Shown here piece by piece: positions 37,390 to 45,536 of a stretch of DNA of 64,000 bases. The notes under the pieces are model-generated. The model was given only the letters and a program-made list of their open reading frames with translations. It did no database searches and was not told the DNA's origin. A program made the translations under genes and the position numbers. Source of the DNA: Pseudohoeflea suaedae (GTDB taxonomy: Bacteria; Pseudomonadota; Alphaproteobacteria; Rhizobiales; Rhizobiaceae); the NCBI RefSeq assembly GCF_004354915.1, contig NZ_SMSI01000001.1:558001-622000 (forward strand), read 5' to 3'. Numbering within the stretch: position 1 is the stretch's first letter; each line of letters begins with the position of its first letter.

Positions 37390-38366
37390 TGGTGGCCTCC
37401 CGTGACCTTTATCGGCGAATTTTCTCCAGCCTGCCAAAGCGATACCAGACCGTCAAGAAACAACTTTCCTCCCCCGACCTGTCGAATTTCGTCCGACAGC
37501 GAGAAGGTCGGGCCGGTCAGCTGTTCCATCGCCTTGCCGACAAGCGACGGAAGCAGCCCTCCGGCTTCTTCACGTTTCGGCTTCCAGGTGACCATGTCGA
37601 GGTCGTCCTTGACACCGCGTTCCTTCAGATAGGCCCGGATTTCCGTTTCGCCACCCAATGCGTCGACAAGACCGTTTTCCAGACCCTGGCGACCGGTGAA
37701 GACCGATCCATCGGCAATCCGAAGGGCCGTGGCGCGATCCATGTCGCGCTCCTGCGCCACGAGGTCCACGAACCAGTCATAACTGTCGCGAACCATCGCG
37801 CGCACCATTTCCTCGGCCTCCGGGCTTGCCGGGTGGAAGGGAGAGGGCTCGGCCTTGAGAGGAGAGGACTTGATCTCCTTGAACTGCACTCCGACCTTGT
37901 CCAGCAGTTCGCCGACCTGCGGATACTGGAAGATCACGCCGATCGAACCCACCAGCGAGGTTTCGCCGGCAACGATGTGATCCGTCGAGGCCGCGATCAT
38001 GTAACCGGCGGAAGCGGCCAGTGTGCGGATGTCCGCGACAACCGGCTTGGCTTGGCGCGCCTTGACCAGCGCCTTGCGCAGCTGCTCTCCGCCGTAGGTC
38101 GTGCCGCCGGGGGTGTTCAGCGACACCACGATCGCCTTCACCGCGTCACTTTCCTCGGCATCCTCGATCAGCTCGACCAGCTTCTGGTCATCGGTGATCA
38201 TGCCGGTGACCTCGATGCGTGCGATCTGGTCGCTCCGGGACGTGGAGGGCTGGAGGGCGTATGTTGCCGCCGCGACGGCGACGAGAACGATCACTATGGC
38301 AGCGGCGCGCCAGAAGGACAGTTTGCGCCTCAGGCGGCGGCGTTCGATGAGTTGGTCGGCATCCAT
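37386..38366 (-). CDS. sppA: Signal peptide peptidase SppA
   Basis: A 326-residue S49 serine protease that degrades cleaved signal peptides at the membrane. One amino-terminal transmembrane helix (about 18-38) anchors it, with the catalytic part in the periplasm. The Ser nucleophile is Ser119 in AASAGYM and the Lys base is Lys171 in [19 protein letters not shown] forms the oxyanion region. This is the short bacterial type with one S49 domain. The start [10 protein letters not shown] has AAGGA upstream. It is divergent from lptC and heads the sppA-ihfB-DUF1049 run. Confidence 0.94.
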   Translation of the reverse strand: MDADQLIERRRLRRKLSFWRAAAIVIVLVAVAAATYALQPSTSRSDQIARIEVTGMITDDQKLVELIEDAEESDAVKAIVVSLNTPGGTTYGGEQLRKALVKARQAKPVVADIRTLAASAGYMIAASTDHIVAGETSLVGSIGVIFQYPQVGELLDKVGVQFKEIKSSPLKAEPSPFHPASPEAEEMVRAMVRDSYDWFVDLVAQERDMDRATALRIADGSVFTGRQGLENGLVDALGGETEIRAYLKERGVKDDLDMVTWKPKREEAGGLLPSLVGKAMEQLTGPTFSLSDEIRQVGGGKLFLDGLVSLWQAGENSPIKVTGGHQ

Positions 38367-38514
38367 GTGGGGATCCTTCTGGGCATGGGAGCTCCGGCTG
38401 GCCGGGCTGGGTAATTCTGTTGGAATTGGCATTTACCGTAAAAACATCATATTGAAGTAGAATTCGAGATGAAAATCCTCTTTTGGCCCGTTTTCGGCCC
38501 TACACGAAAGACCC

Positions 38515-39201
38515 ATGAGCATAGCTGCGACCGATCATAGCTTGGCAGGCGACCGGCTGGAAAGCCGTTCCGACCGGGAATACCGGCGGGCGCTCCAGCA
38601 TTCGCGTACCGTGAGGCGGCTCAAGATCGCGCTGCCCGTCGCTTCCGCCGTGCTCATCCTGGGATTCGTCGCCGTCTCCTGGGTGTCCTCGATCGTGCCG
38701 GAAGGCGTGGTCGTGGCCTCCACCTCCATCGAGGACGGCAAGCTGGTCATGCACCGGCCGATTCTGACCGGCGAGAACGGCAACAACCAGAATTACGAGC
38801 TCAAGGCCGATCGCGCGCTGCAGGATCTGACCTCGCCCAACCTGATCGAGCTCGAGAATATCTCCGCCGATGTGCCTGTGTCCGAAGGGGTTACGGCCAA
38901 GCTCGAGGCGGAAAGCGGGCTTTTCGATCGCGAAGGCGAGACGATGACGTTCGATAAACCCTTCACGGTGACCACGAGTTCGGGCATGAAGGCGAGCCTT
39001 CAGGATGCCTCGATCGACATCAAGGGTGGGGCGATGTCCACCGACAAGCCCGTCAACATCAAGCTGCCCGAAGGTGTGGTGGATGCGCAGTCCATGCGAA
39101 TGGCGGACAAGGGGAATACCATTGTCCTCGAAAAGCGCGTACGGATGACCATCGATCCCAAGGCGGTTGAAGATTCCAAGACAACCCAAACGGCGAACTG
39201 A
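38515..39201 (+). CDS. lptC: LPS export ABC transporter periplasmic protein LptC
   Basis: A 228-residue inner-membrane-anchored protein that passes lipopolysaccharide from LptB2FG to LptA. A cytoplasmic amino end of about 35 residues is followed by one transmembrane helix (about 39-60) and a periplasmic beta-jellyroll with NYELKADRALQD and FDREGETMTFDKP. The family is poorly conserved, but position before lptA and lptB makes the assignment firm. It is divergent from sppA; the AT-rich start of the gap probably holds promoters for both. Confidence 0.9.
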   Translation: MSIAATDHSLAGDRLESRSDREYRRALQHSRTVRRLKIALPVASAVLILGFVAVSWVSSIVPEGVVVASTSIEDGKLVMHRPILTGENGNNQNYELKADRALQDLTSPNLIELENISADVPVSEGVTAKLEAESGLFDREGETMTFDKPFTVTTSSGMKASLQDASIDIKGGAMSTDKPVNIKLPEGVVDAQSMRMADKGNTIVLEKRVRMTIDPKAVEDSKTTQTAN

Positions 39202-39202
39202 G

Positions 39203-39757
39203 ATGATGCTCAAGATGACTGAAACGGCCGGGCTCCTCGCGGCGGCCTTCATGACTGCCGCGCTTTTCGGCGTTGCGCCCGCTCATGCGCAGGAAACGGC
39301 CACGCGGATGCCGGGTCTGGCGATTGCCAACGACCAGCCCATCCAGATCGAGAGCGACAAGCTCGAGATCAAGGAAGCGGAAAAGCGCGCCATCTTCACC
39401 GGCAACGTCAAGGTCCAGCAGGGCGACACCACGCTGCAGTCCGGCCTCATGGTCGTTCATTACAAGAATGGCGGCGACGGCATGACCTCCGGAGGCGGCG
39501 ATATCGAAAGCATCGACGTGTCCAAAAAGGTGCTGCTGCGCACCGCGACCCAGACCGCATCCGCCGACAAGGGCACGTTCAACATGGTGCGCGAAACCGC
39601 GGTCCTGGAGGGCGAGAAGGTGGTCCTTACCCAGGGCGACAACATTTTCATCGGCTGCCGGCTGACCGTGAACATGGGGTCGAGCGAGGCAAAGCTCGAA
39701 AGCTGCGGCGGACGCGTGCGCATCCAGCTCGATCCGAAATCGCGTCAGAGCCAGTAG
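39203..39757 (+). CDS. lptA: LPS export periplasmic bridge protein LptA
   Basis: A 184-residue precursor of the periplasmic LptA, whose jellyroll units form the bridge for lipopolysaccharide between the two membranes. A signal peptide ends at AHAQE. The mature part begins with the LptA/OstA pattern QPIQIESDKLEIKEAEKRAIFTGNVKV, split here over the first two strands, and TLQSGLMVVHY. The start is one of two adjacent ATG codons (39203 or 39206), one base after the lptC stop codon, so translation is probably coupled. Confidence 0.92.
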   Translation: MMLKMTETAGLLAAAFMTAALFGVAPAHAQETATRMPGLAIANDQPIQIESDKLEIKEAEKRAIFTGNVKVQQGDTTLQSGLMVVHYKNGGDGMTSGGGDIESIDVSKKVLLRTATQTASADKGTFNMVRETAVLEGEKVVLTQGDNIFIGCRLTVNMGSSEAKLESCGGRVRIQLDPKSRQSQ

Positions 39758-39761
39758 CGGT

Positions 39762-40559
39762 ATGAGGATCGGACTTCACTGGCTCAGGCCCGGCGGTGCG
39801 GGCGGCGTTCGCCAGCACGTGGCCGAGGAGCGCTACAAGGGAACGCTGATCGCGCGCAACCTGGTCAAGGCGTACAAGACGCGGCGGGTCGTCGATGGCG
39901 TGTCTCTCGGCGTACGCCGGGGGGAGGCGGTCGGTCTTCTCGGGCCCAACGGTGCGGGCAAGACCACCTGTTTCTACATGATCACGGGGCTCGTGCCGGT
40001 GGATTCCGGTGCGATCGAGATCGACGGCAACGAGGTGACCAAGCTGCCCATGTATCGCCGTTCGCGGCTTGGGGTCGGCTATCTCCCGCAGGAAGCCTCG
40101 ATCTTTCGCGGCCTGTCGGTCGAGCAGAATATCCGCGCCATCCTGGAGGTCGTCGAGCCGGAGGCGAAGGCGCGGGAGGCAAAACTCGACGAGCTGCTGG
40201 CCGAGTTCCATATCGACCATCTGCGCAAGGCGCCTTCGATCGCGCTTTCGGGCGGCGAGCGTCGCCGGCTCGAGATTGCCCGCGCGCTGGCTTCCGATCC
40301 GACCTTCATGCTGCTCGACGAGCCCTTTGCCGGCGTCGATCCCATCGCGGTCGCCGACATCCAGAATCTCGTGCGCCACTTGACGCGGCGCGGTATCGGG
40401 GTGTTGATTACGGACCACAATGTGCGCGAGACCCTCGGTCTGATCGATCGCGCTTACATCATCCATGCCGGTCAGGTGCTGACCCATGGACGCCCCGCGG
40501 AAATCGTGGCCAATGCCGACGTCCGCAAACTGTATCTGGGCGAACAATTCTCTCTCTGA
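39762..40559 (+). CDS. lptB: LPS export ABC transporter ATP-binding protein LptB
   Basis: A 265-residue ABC ATPase that powers extraction of lipopolysaccharide from the inner membrane. Walker A is GPNGAGKTT, the signature LSGGERRR, Walker B MLLDEPFAGVDP and the switch His in ITDHNV; YLPQEASIFRGL is typical of LptB. An extra 25-residue amino end precedes the usual start, so the real start may be a little later, although no better ATG is evident. It lies 4 bp after lptA and before rpoN, the standard proteobacterial order. The membrane subunits LptF and LptG are not in the window. Confidence 0.96.
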   Translation: MRIGLHWLRPGGAGGVRQHVAEERYKGTLIARNLVKAYKTRRVVDGVSLGVRRGEAVGLLGPNGAGKTTCFYMITGLVPVDSGAIEIDGNEVTKLPMYRRSRLGVGYLPQEASIFRGLSVEQNIRAILEVVEPEAKAREAKLDELLAEFHIDHLRKAPSIALSGGERRRLEIARALASDPTFMLLDEPFAGVDPIAVADIQNLVRHLTRRGIGVLITDHNVRETLGLIDRAYIIHAGQVLTHGRPAEIVANADVRKLYLGEQFSL

Positions 40560-40717
40560 CTATTTTTTCAGCAGAATTTGATGGCTTACTTGACCTGAAG
40601 GGTGAAACAAGCAATTCTCGGGCCAACCGGGTCCTTGGAATGTTTTCGTAGGGGGTGGAGCCGGTTTTGGGCTTCGAACCCGCATGATGCGCGGCGGAGA
40701 CCCGGATACGGGGAGTA

Positions 40718-42241
40718 GTGCGTCGGATGTCCTTGTCCGTGAAACTGCAAATGCGTCAGAGCCAGTCCCTGGTCATGACGCCGCAACTGATGCAGTCGAT
40801 CCGGCTGCTGCAGTTCAATCATGCCGAGCTCCAGCAGTTCATCGAGCAGGAAGTCGAGCGCAATCCGCTGCTCGAGATCGCGGGCGAGGCCTCGGAGCAG
40901 GACGCACCCGAAAGTGCCGACATCATTCCGCTCAGGGTTCATGAGCCGGAGCCGGACGGATCGGCCGAGCGGATGTCGGAATCCCTCGATGCCGACTATG
41001 AGAATGTCTACCAGGACGATCATGGCGCCGAGCGCCCGGACGCGCCCGAACTCGCCGCGAGCTGGAAATCGATGCCTGGCGGCGGATCCGGCGGACTCGG
41101 CGAAGGCGTCGATATCGACGATTTCGCCGCCATGCCGCTGACATTGCGCGACCATGTGGCCGAGCAGGTTGCCTTCGCCTTCGAAAACGTCACCGATCGC
41201 GCCATTGCCAACGAACTTGCCGATCATCTCGATCCCGCGGGCTATTTCCAGGGCGATACGCACGAAATCGCCATCCGCCTCGGCGTGAACCGGGAGCGCA
41301 TCGAAGGGGTGCTTGCCAAGACCCGATCTTTCGACCCGCCCGGCATTTTCGCCCGTTCGCTGTCGGAGTGTCTGGCCATCCAGCTCGAGCGCAAGAACCG
41401 TCTCGACCCCGCCATGGCGACGCTGCTCGATCATCTCGACCTGCTGGCCCGCCGCGACTTCCAGTCCCTCGGGCGCCTGTGCCGCGTTGACGAGGAAGAC
41501 CTGCTGCAGATGCTTTCGGAAATCCGGGCGCTCGATCCCAAGCCGGGCACGCGTTTCGAGGAGACGTTGAGCGAGATCGTCGTGCCCGACGTTATCGTGC
41601 GCCAGGCATCCGACGGCGGCTGGCTGGTCGAGCTCAATCCCGACACCCTGCCGCGGGTGCTCGTCAACCAGAGCTATTGCGCCAAGGTGTCGGCCAGACT
41701 GCCGAAGGCCGGCGAGGGCCGCGATTTCCTCAATGAATGCCTGCAGACGGCCAACTGGCTCACGCGCTCGCTCGATCAGCGCGCGCGCACCATCGTCAAG
41801 GTCGCAAGCGAGATCGTCAAACGCCAGGATGCCTTTTTCCTGCATGGCGTCGACCATCTGCGCCCGCTCAATCTCAAGGCGGTCGCCGAAGCCATCGGCA
41901 TGCATGAATCCACCGTCAGCCGCGTGACCTCCAACAAGTTCATGCTGACCCCGCGCGGCGTTTTCGAGTTGAAATACTTCTTCACCGTATCCATCGGTTC
42001 GGCGAATAATGATGGCGAAACGCACTCCGCCGAGTCCGTTCGTCACAGGATCCGCACATTGATAGAGCAGGAAGAGCCCCATGCGGTGCTGTCCGACGAT
42101 GATCTTGTGGACCTGCTGAAGAAGGGCGGAATCGGGATTGCGCGGCGCACCGTGGCGAAGTATCGCGAGGCCATGTCGATACCGTCTTCGGTCCAGCGGC
42201 GACGCGAGAAGCGTGCGCGCGCAAAGGCCGCGGTCGCGTGA
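40718..42241 (+). CDS. rpoN: RNA polymerase sigma-54 factor
   Basis: A 507-residue sigma-54 factor that directs polymerase to -24/-12 promoters and depends on enhancer-binding activators. Region I is Gln- and Leu-rich (LQMRQSQSLVMTPQLMQSIRLL, split at several Q residues), an acidic region II follows, then the core-binding domain, a helix-turn-helix near KAVAEAIGMHESTVSRV, and the RpoN box ARRTVAKYRE at about residues 475-484, which reads the -24 element. The GTG at 40718 is preceded by GGGGAG; an ATG three codons later is the alternative. hpf and ptsN follow as in most proteobacteria. Confidence 0.97.
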   Translation: MRRMSLSVKLQMRQSQSLVMTPQLMQSIRLLQFNHAELQQFIEQEVERNPLLEIAGEASEQDAPESADIIPLRVHEPEPDGSAERMSESLDADYENVYQDDHGAERPDAPELAASWKSMPGGGSGGLGEGVDIDDFAAMPLTLRDHVAEQVAFAFENVTDRAIANELADHLDPAGYFQGDTHEIAIRLGVNRERIEGVLAKTRSFDPPGIFARSLSECLAIQLERKNRLDPAMATLLDHLDLLARRDFQSLGRLCRVDEEDLLQMLSEIRALDPKPGTRFEETLSEIVVPDVIVRQASDGGWLVELNPDTLPRVLVNQSYCAKVSARLPKAGEGRDFLNECLQTANWLTRSLDQRARTIVKVASEIVKRQDAFFLHGVDHLRPLNLKAVAEAIGMHESTVSRVTSNKFMLTPRGVFELKYFFTVSIGSANNDGETHSAESVRHRIRTLIEQEEPHAVLSDDDLVDLLKKGGIGIARRTVAKYREAMSIPSSVQRRREKRARAKAAVA

Positions 42242-42286
42242 AGGTGCTGAAAATGCTTAACATTTAAAGCAAGTTTTATGCCAAAC

Positions 42287-42315
42287 TTGACAGCGGTGGT
42301 TGTGGCGCGTAGAAG
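42287..42315 (+). promoter_or_regulatory. Candidate sigma-70 promoter for hpf
   Basis: TTGACA at 42287-42292, a perfect -35, is followed after 17 bp by TAGAAG at 42310-42315. It lies in the 225-bp gap after rpoN and would give a leader of about 145 nt before hpf. Confidence 0.5.
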
Positions 42316-42466
42316 CCGGGCCGCGTTGGCCTGAGGAAAGCCTCCGATACAATCCGAAATGCGCTGCGGACCGGAAAATGCCGCCAATCACCTCGTCTCC
42401 TCCTTGGAACGGTGATGGCGTTGGCCTAATATGAATACCCAAATCAACAAGAAGAAGGGTTCATCC

Positions 42467-43036
42467 ATGAACGTGCGTGTATCGGGCAAACAGATGGAAG
42501 TCGGCGAGGCATTCCGGACGAAGATCGAAGATCACATCGATGACGCCGTCCGCAAGTATTTTGACGGCGGTTATTCGGCGCAGGTCATCGTGGAGAAGTC
42601 CGGTTCGCGGTTCTCCGCCGATTGCCGGGTGCATCTCGATACCGGCGTGGTGCTTCACGCCACCGGGGAAGCGCTCGACCCGCAGCCGGCTTTCGACAGT
42701 GCCGCAGGCAAGGTCGAAAAGCGCCTCAGGCGCTACAAGCGCCGGCTGAAGGACCATCACGGAAACAACGGCAATGGGCACGAGATTGCCTATTCCGTCG
42801 TCGAGGCGGAACTGGATGAGGCCGACGAAGCGCCGGAAGACTACGCTCCGGCGATCATCGCAGAAAGCACCCGGCAGGTCGGGACGATGACCGTGGCGTC
42901 CGCCGTCATGGCGCTCGACATGACCGACGAACGTGTGCTGATGTTCAAGAATGCTGGCAATGACGCGCTCAACGTGGTCTACCGGCGCAACGATGGGAAT
43001 ATCGGCTGGATCGACGCCGGTTCCGTCAAATCGTAG
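42467..43036 (+). CDS. hpf: Ribosome hibernation promoting factor, long form
   Basis: A 189-residue long-type HPF. The amino-terminal S30AE domain (MNVRVSGKQMEVGEAF to about residue 105) binds the 30S decoding centre and blocks mRNA and tRNA; the carboxy-terminal domain (about 130-189, including VMALDMTDERVLMFKNA and NVVYRRNDGNIGWID) dimerises 70S ribosomes to 100S. The start MNVRVSG is preceded by AAGAAGGG; an ATG 12 codons earlier has no ribosome-binding site. Long HPF with rpoN and ptsN is the usual alphaproteobacterial arrangement. Confidence 0.95.
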   Translation: MNVRVSGKQMEVGEAFRTKIEDHIDDAVRKYFDGGYSAQVIVEKSGSRFSADCRVHLDTGVVLHATGEALDPQPAFDSAAGKVEKRLRRYKRRLKDHHGNNGNGHEIAYSVVEAELDEADEAPEDYAPAIIAESTRQVGTMTVASAVMALDMTDERVLMFKNAGNDALNVVYRRNDGNIGWIDAGSVKS

Positions 43037-43112
43037 CCATGTCGGCGGGGGACGCCGGCATCGCCGCAGATGCCGCGCCCCCGGTGGGGCTGGACAATGA
43101 GGGTATGACATC

Positions 43113-43577
43113 ATGGCGCTTGCTGACCTGATTGCGCAGAACGCTGTTCTGCCGGCACTCAAGGCAAACTCCAAGAAGCAGCTGTTGCAGGAAATGTCGG
43201 CCAAGGCTGCATCCCTGACCGGGCTGCCCGAGCGCGAGATTTTCGACGTGATTCTCCAGCGCGAGCGGCTTGGTTCGACCGGCGTGGGCAACGGCATTGC
43301 CATTCCGCACGGCAAGATGGGCAATCTCGACCGGATCGTCGGGGTCTTCGCGCGTCTGGATCAGCCCGTCAATTTCGAGGCGCTGGACGACGAGCCTGTG
43401 GATCTCGTGGTTCTGCTTCTCGCTCCCGAAGGGGCGGGCGCCGATCACCTCAAGGCGCTGTCGCGGATTGCCCGCGTCATGCGTGACAGCGATCTGGTGG
43501 AGAAGATGCGCGCGACCGACGACGCGGCCTCGCTCTACGCCTTCCTGTCGGATTCCCAGGCGTCTAACGCCGCCTGA
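43113..43577 (+). CDS. ptsN: Nitrogen phosphotransferase system EIIA component (PtsN)
   Basis: A 154-residue EIIA-Ntr protein, the end acceptor of the nitrogen PTS (PtsP to NPr to PtsN), which regulates potassium transport, nitrogen and carbon metabolism rather than moving sugar. The phosphorylated His is His66 in GNGIAIPHGK. The remaining fold is typical, including LDDEPVDLVVLLLAP. GAGGG lies before the ATG. The other components are not in the window. A good terminator follows, so it ends the hpf-ptsN unit. Confidence 0.96.
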   Translation: MALADLIAQNAVLPALKANSKKQLLQEMSAKAASLTGLPEREIFDVILQRERLGSTGVGNGIAIPHGKMGNLDRIVGVFARLDQPVNFEALDDEPVDLVVLLLAPEGAGADHLKALSRIARVMRDSDLVEKMRATDDAASLYAFLSDSQASNAA

Positions 43578-43605
43578 TCCGGGTTCCGGACGATTTGAGA
43601 AGATC

Positions 43606-43638
43606 AGCGGCGCGGAGCATCATCCGCGCTGCTTTTTT
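43606..43638 (+). terminator. Terminator after ptsN
   Basis: AGCGGCGCGGA at 43606-43616 pairs with TCCGCGCTGCT at 43623-43633 (one G-U pair), with a 6-nt loop and six T residues at 43633-43638. Confidence 0.92.
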
Positions 43639-43661
43639 GTGTGGCGAGGCGACGTCCGCCC

Positions 43662-43922
43662 TTAGTGGATGCTGACGGTCTTCAGCTCGTCTTCGGCGGC
43701 GCGATAGAACGTGCTCGACTTGTCGTCGGTTAGAAGGATCGGTGTGCCATCTGCCCCGAACAGCGCCCAGAGCTGCATGCCCGGATCGAGCTGCGGTGCG
43801 GAGGGGAAGCGCTTGTTGACCTCATCCGACGTCATTTCGCGGATGTAGCCGACTTCGCCTTCACCGAGAGCGGCGAGCTCCGTTGTTGTCACGGACGGGG
43901 ATTTAACGGTTCTTGCAAACAT
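43662..43922 (-). CDS. DUF1150 family protein
   Basis: An 86-residue small cytoplasmic protein of the alphaproteobacterial family DUF1150. Recognisable stretches are ALGEGEVGYIREMTSDEVN, LWALFGADGTPILLTDD and a terminal KTVSIH. The function is unknown. It regularly accompanies an Hsp20 gene, and here follows it by 53 bp on the same strand, so co-transcription under heat shock is likely. The start MFARTVKSPS is set by AAGGAGG 8 nt upstream; that site lies inside a self-complementary CCTCCAAGGAGG. Confidence 0.88.
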   Translation of the reverse strand: MFARTVKSPSVTTTELAALGEGEVGYIREMTSDEVNKRFPSAPQLDPGMQLWALFGADGTPILLTDDKSSTFYRAAEDELKTVSIH

Positions 43923-43930
43923 CGATTTAG

Positions 43931-43942
43931 CCTCCTTGGAGG
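43931..43942 (-). promoter_or_regulatory. Palindrome covering the ribosome-binding site of the DUF1150 gene
   Basis: CCTCCAAGGAGG is perfectly self-complementary. In RNA a four-pair CCUC/GAGG stem with a CAAG loop would hide the Shine-Dalgarno bases just before the DUF1150 start codon. Whether it forms in the cell is not known. Confidence 0.5.
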
Positions 43943-43975
43943 ATGTGAAACGCAACACTTGGCCTACCGTTCGAA

Positions 43976-44407
43976 TTAATCTCCGACGGAAATGTTAATT
44001 TTTCTCACCATCCGCTCCGGTTCGGGACGAATGAGATCGACGGCAAGCAGGCCATTCTTCAGCTCCGCGCCTATCACCTGCATGCCGTCGGCAAGCACGA
44101 AAGTGCGCTGGAACTGGCGTGCGGCAATGCCGCGATAGAGATATTCGCGGCCCTCGGGTTCACCCTGGCGGCCACGGATGATGAGCTGGTTTTCTTCGGT
44201 GGTCACGTCGAGATCGCTCTCGGTGAAGCCGGCGACTGCGAGGGTGATTCTCAGCCGCTCCGCCGGGTCGCCATCCGAATTGGCGCGAATTCGCTCGATA
44301 TTGTAGGGCGGGTAGCCCTCCGAGCCCTTGGCGATGCGCTCAAGGGATTTTTCGATCGTGTCGAAGCCCAGAAGCAGCGGACTTGAAAACGGGGTCATGC
44401 GGGTCAT
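43976..44407 (-). CDS. Small heat shock protein, Hsp20 family
   Basis: A 143-residue alpha-crystallin-type holdase of the IbpA class, binding unfolded proteins during stress. The alpha-crystallin domain runs from about residue 35 (PPYNIERI) to 130, with ITLAVAGFTESDLDVTTEENQLIIRG and RQFQRTFVLADGMQVIGAELKNGLLAVDL; a short tail ends KINISVGD. The start MTRMTPFSS has AGAGGAC upstream. The promoter and a two-hairpin leader upstream match sigma-32 plus ROSE-type control, so expression should rise with temperature at both transcription and translation. DUF1150 follows. Confidence 0.95.
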   Translation of the reverse strand: MTRMTPFSSPLLLGFDTIEKSLERIAKGSEGYPPYNIERIRANSDGDPAERLRITLAVAGFTESDLDVTTEENQLIIRGRQGEPEGREYLYRGIAARQFQRTFVLADGMQVIGAELKNGLLAVDLIRPEPERMVRKINISVGD

Positions 44408-44411
44408 GGTC

Positions 44412-44460
44412 TGTCCTCTTTCAAGCGACATTCATATCCGGACCCGTATCGGCGTCCGGA
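44412..44460 (-). promoter_or_regulatory. ROSE-like RNA thermometer in the Hsp20 leader
   Basis: Hairpin I (44460-44437) pairs TCCGGAC with GTCCGGA and, after one bulged G, CCG with CGG around an ATA loop. Hairpin II (44430-44412) pairs TGTC with GACA and CT with AG, with a bulged G and a six-base loop, and its 3' arm holds the Shine-Dalgarno AGGA. The opposite arm reads UCGCU, the U(U/C)GCU motif that defines ROSE elements of rhizobial small heat-shock genes, including the bulged G. Confidence 0.78.
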
Positions 44461-44468
44461 CAGGCTGA

Positions 44469-44497
44469 ATATGGGTGTGCGCAACCCCGGCTGCAAG
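44469..44497 (-). promoter_or_regulatory. Sigma-32 (RpoH) type promoter of the Hsp20 gene
   Basis: On the minus strand CTTGCA (44497-44492), 16 bp, then CCCATAT (44475-44469) matches the heat-shock consensus CTTGAA and CCCCATNT closely. Transcription would begin just before hairpin I of the leader. Confidence 0.72.
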
Positions 44498-44571
44498 GAC
44501 TTGCCCGCTTCCGTGCCGCGACATAGGGTCCGCCTCACATTCGATTACCCGGACAACAACAAGGATCGTGC

Positions 44572-45510
44572 ATGTCTGCCCGCAAAATCATCATCGATAC
44601 AGACCCCGGCCAGGATGATGCCGGTGCCATCATGCTGGCTGCCGCCAGCCCCGAACTCGAGGTTCTGGCGCTGACTGCGGTTGCCGGCAATGTTCCGCTG
44701 GAACTGACGAAGCGGAATGCCCGGCTGATCCTCGATATCTGCGGGCGAAGCGACATTCCGGTCTATGCGGGAGCCGAAAAGCCGCTCAAGCGCGATCTCG
44801 TCACCGCCGAGGAAGTTCACGGCAAGACCGGTATAGACGGCGTCGAGATCTACGAGCCGCCGGTGCCGCTCGCCGATGGTCATGCCGTCGATTTCATCAT
44901 CGAGGCGATCCGCGACAACGAGAAGGGGGCGATCACGCTCTGCCCGCTCGGTCCTCTGACCAACATTGCCATGGCCCTGCAAAAGGCCCCGGACATCGCC
45001 GGGCGCATTGGCGAAATCGTGCTGATGGGCGGCGGCTTCTTCGAGGGCGGAAACATCACGCCGGCAGCCGAGTTCAATATCTATGTCGATCCGGAAGCCG
45101 CCGAGATCGTCTTTGCCTCCGGCATCAAGATCACCATGATGCCGCTCGATGTCACGCACAAGGCGCTCACGCGCAAGGACCGCATCGGGCGTCTGCGCGC
45201 CAATGGCGGCAAGCCTGCCGGCATCATGGCCGACATGCTGGAATATTTCGAACGTTTCGACGAACAGAAGTATGGCACCGACGGCGGTCCGCTGCACGAT
45301 CCCACCGTGATCGCCTACCTGCTCAAGCCCGAGCTGTTTTCCGGCCGCGAGTGCAATGTCGAGATCGAGACGAAATCGGAACTGACGCTCGGCATGACGG
45401 TGATCGACTGGTGGCGGGTGACAGGCCGGAAAAGGAACGCGATGGTGATCAGGGATATCGACGATGAGGGCTTTTTCGACCTCTTCATCGAGCGCCTGAG
45501 CCGCCTCTGA
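44572..45510 (+). CDS. Nucleoside hydrolase, inosine/uridine-preferring family
   Basis: A 312-residue N-ribohydrolase that splits nucleosides into base and ribose. The calcium- and ribose-binding motif is DTDPGQDDA (Asp9, Asp11, Asp15, Asp16); LGPLTNIAMAL, GGGFFEGGNITPAAEFN, VDPEAA and LHDPTVIAYL follow as in the IU-NH family. The catalytic base is expected to be one of the amino-terminal Asp. Substrate preference cannot be read directly. It is divergent from the Hsp20 gene, whose promoter lies in the shared gap. No nucleoside transporter is next to it. Confidence 0.93.
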   Translation: MSARKIIIDTDPGQDDAGAIMLAAASPELEVLALTAVAGNVPLELTKRNARLILDICGRSDIPVYAGAEKPLKRDLVTAEEVHGKTGIDGVEIYEPPVPLADGHAVDFIIEAIRDNEKGAITLCPLGPLTNIAMALQKAPDIAGRIGEIVLMGGGFFEGGNITPAAEFNIYVDPEAAEIVFASGIKITMMPLDVTHKALTRKDRIGRLRANGGKPAGIMADMLEYFERFDEQKYGTDGGPLHDPTVIAYLLKPELFSGRECNVEIETKSELTLGMTVIDWWRVTGRKRNAMVIRDIDDEGFFDLFIERLSRL

Positions 45511-45536
45511 GGAAACTGGTCGCCTCTGAGGCGATG

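Noticed and set aside
40656-40683. tRNA 3'-end-like geometry on the minus strand (T-loop TTCGAA, acceptor strand, CCA)
   Set aside because: Only three of five T-stem pairs form and no matching 5' acceptor strand, D arm or anticodon arm is found upstream. It lies in the rpoN leader and is probably coincidence.
42431-42466. Earlier ATG for hpf adding 12 residues
   Set aside because: No ribosome-binding site before it, while AAGAAGGG precedes the later ATG, which also matches the usual HPF start.
45502-45531. Direct repeat CGCCTCTGAGG twice between the nucleoside hydrolase and rmuC
   Set aside because: Short and overlapping a stop codon; hairpin potential is weak and no T-tract follows, so no function can be claimed.
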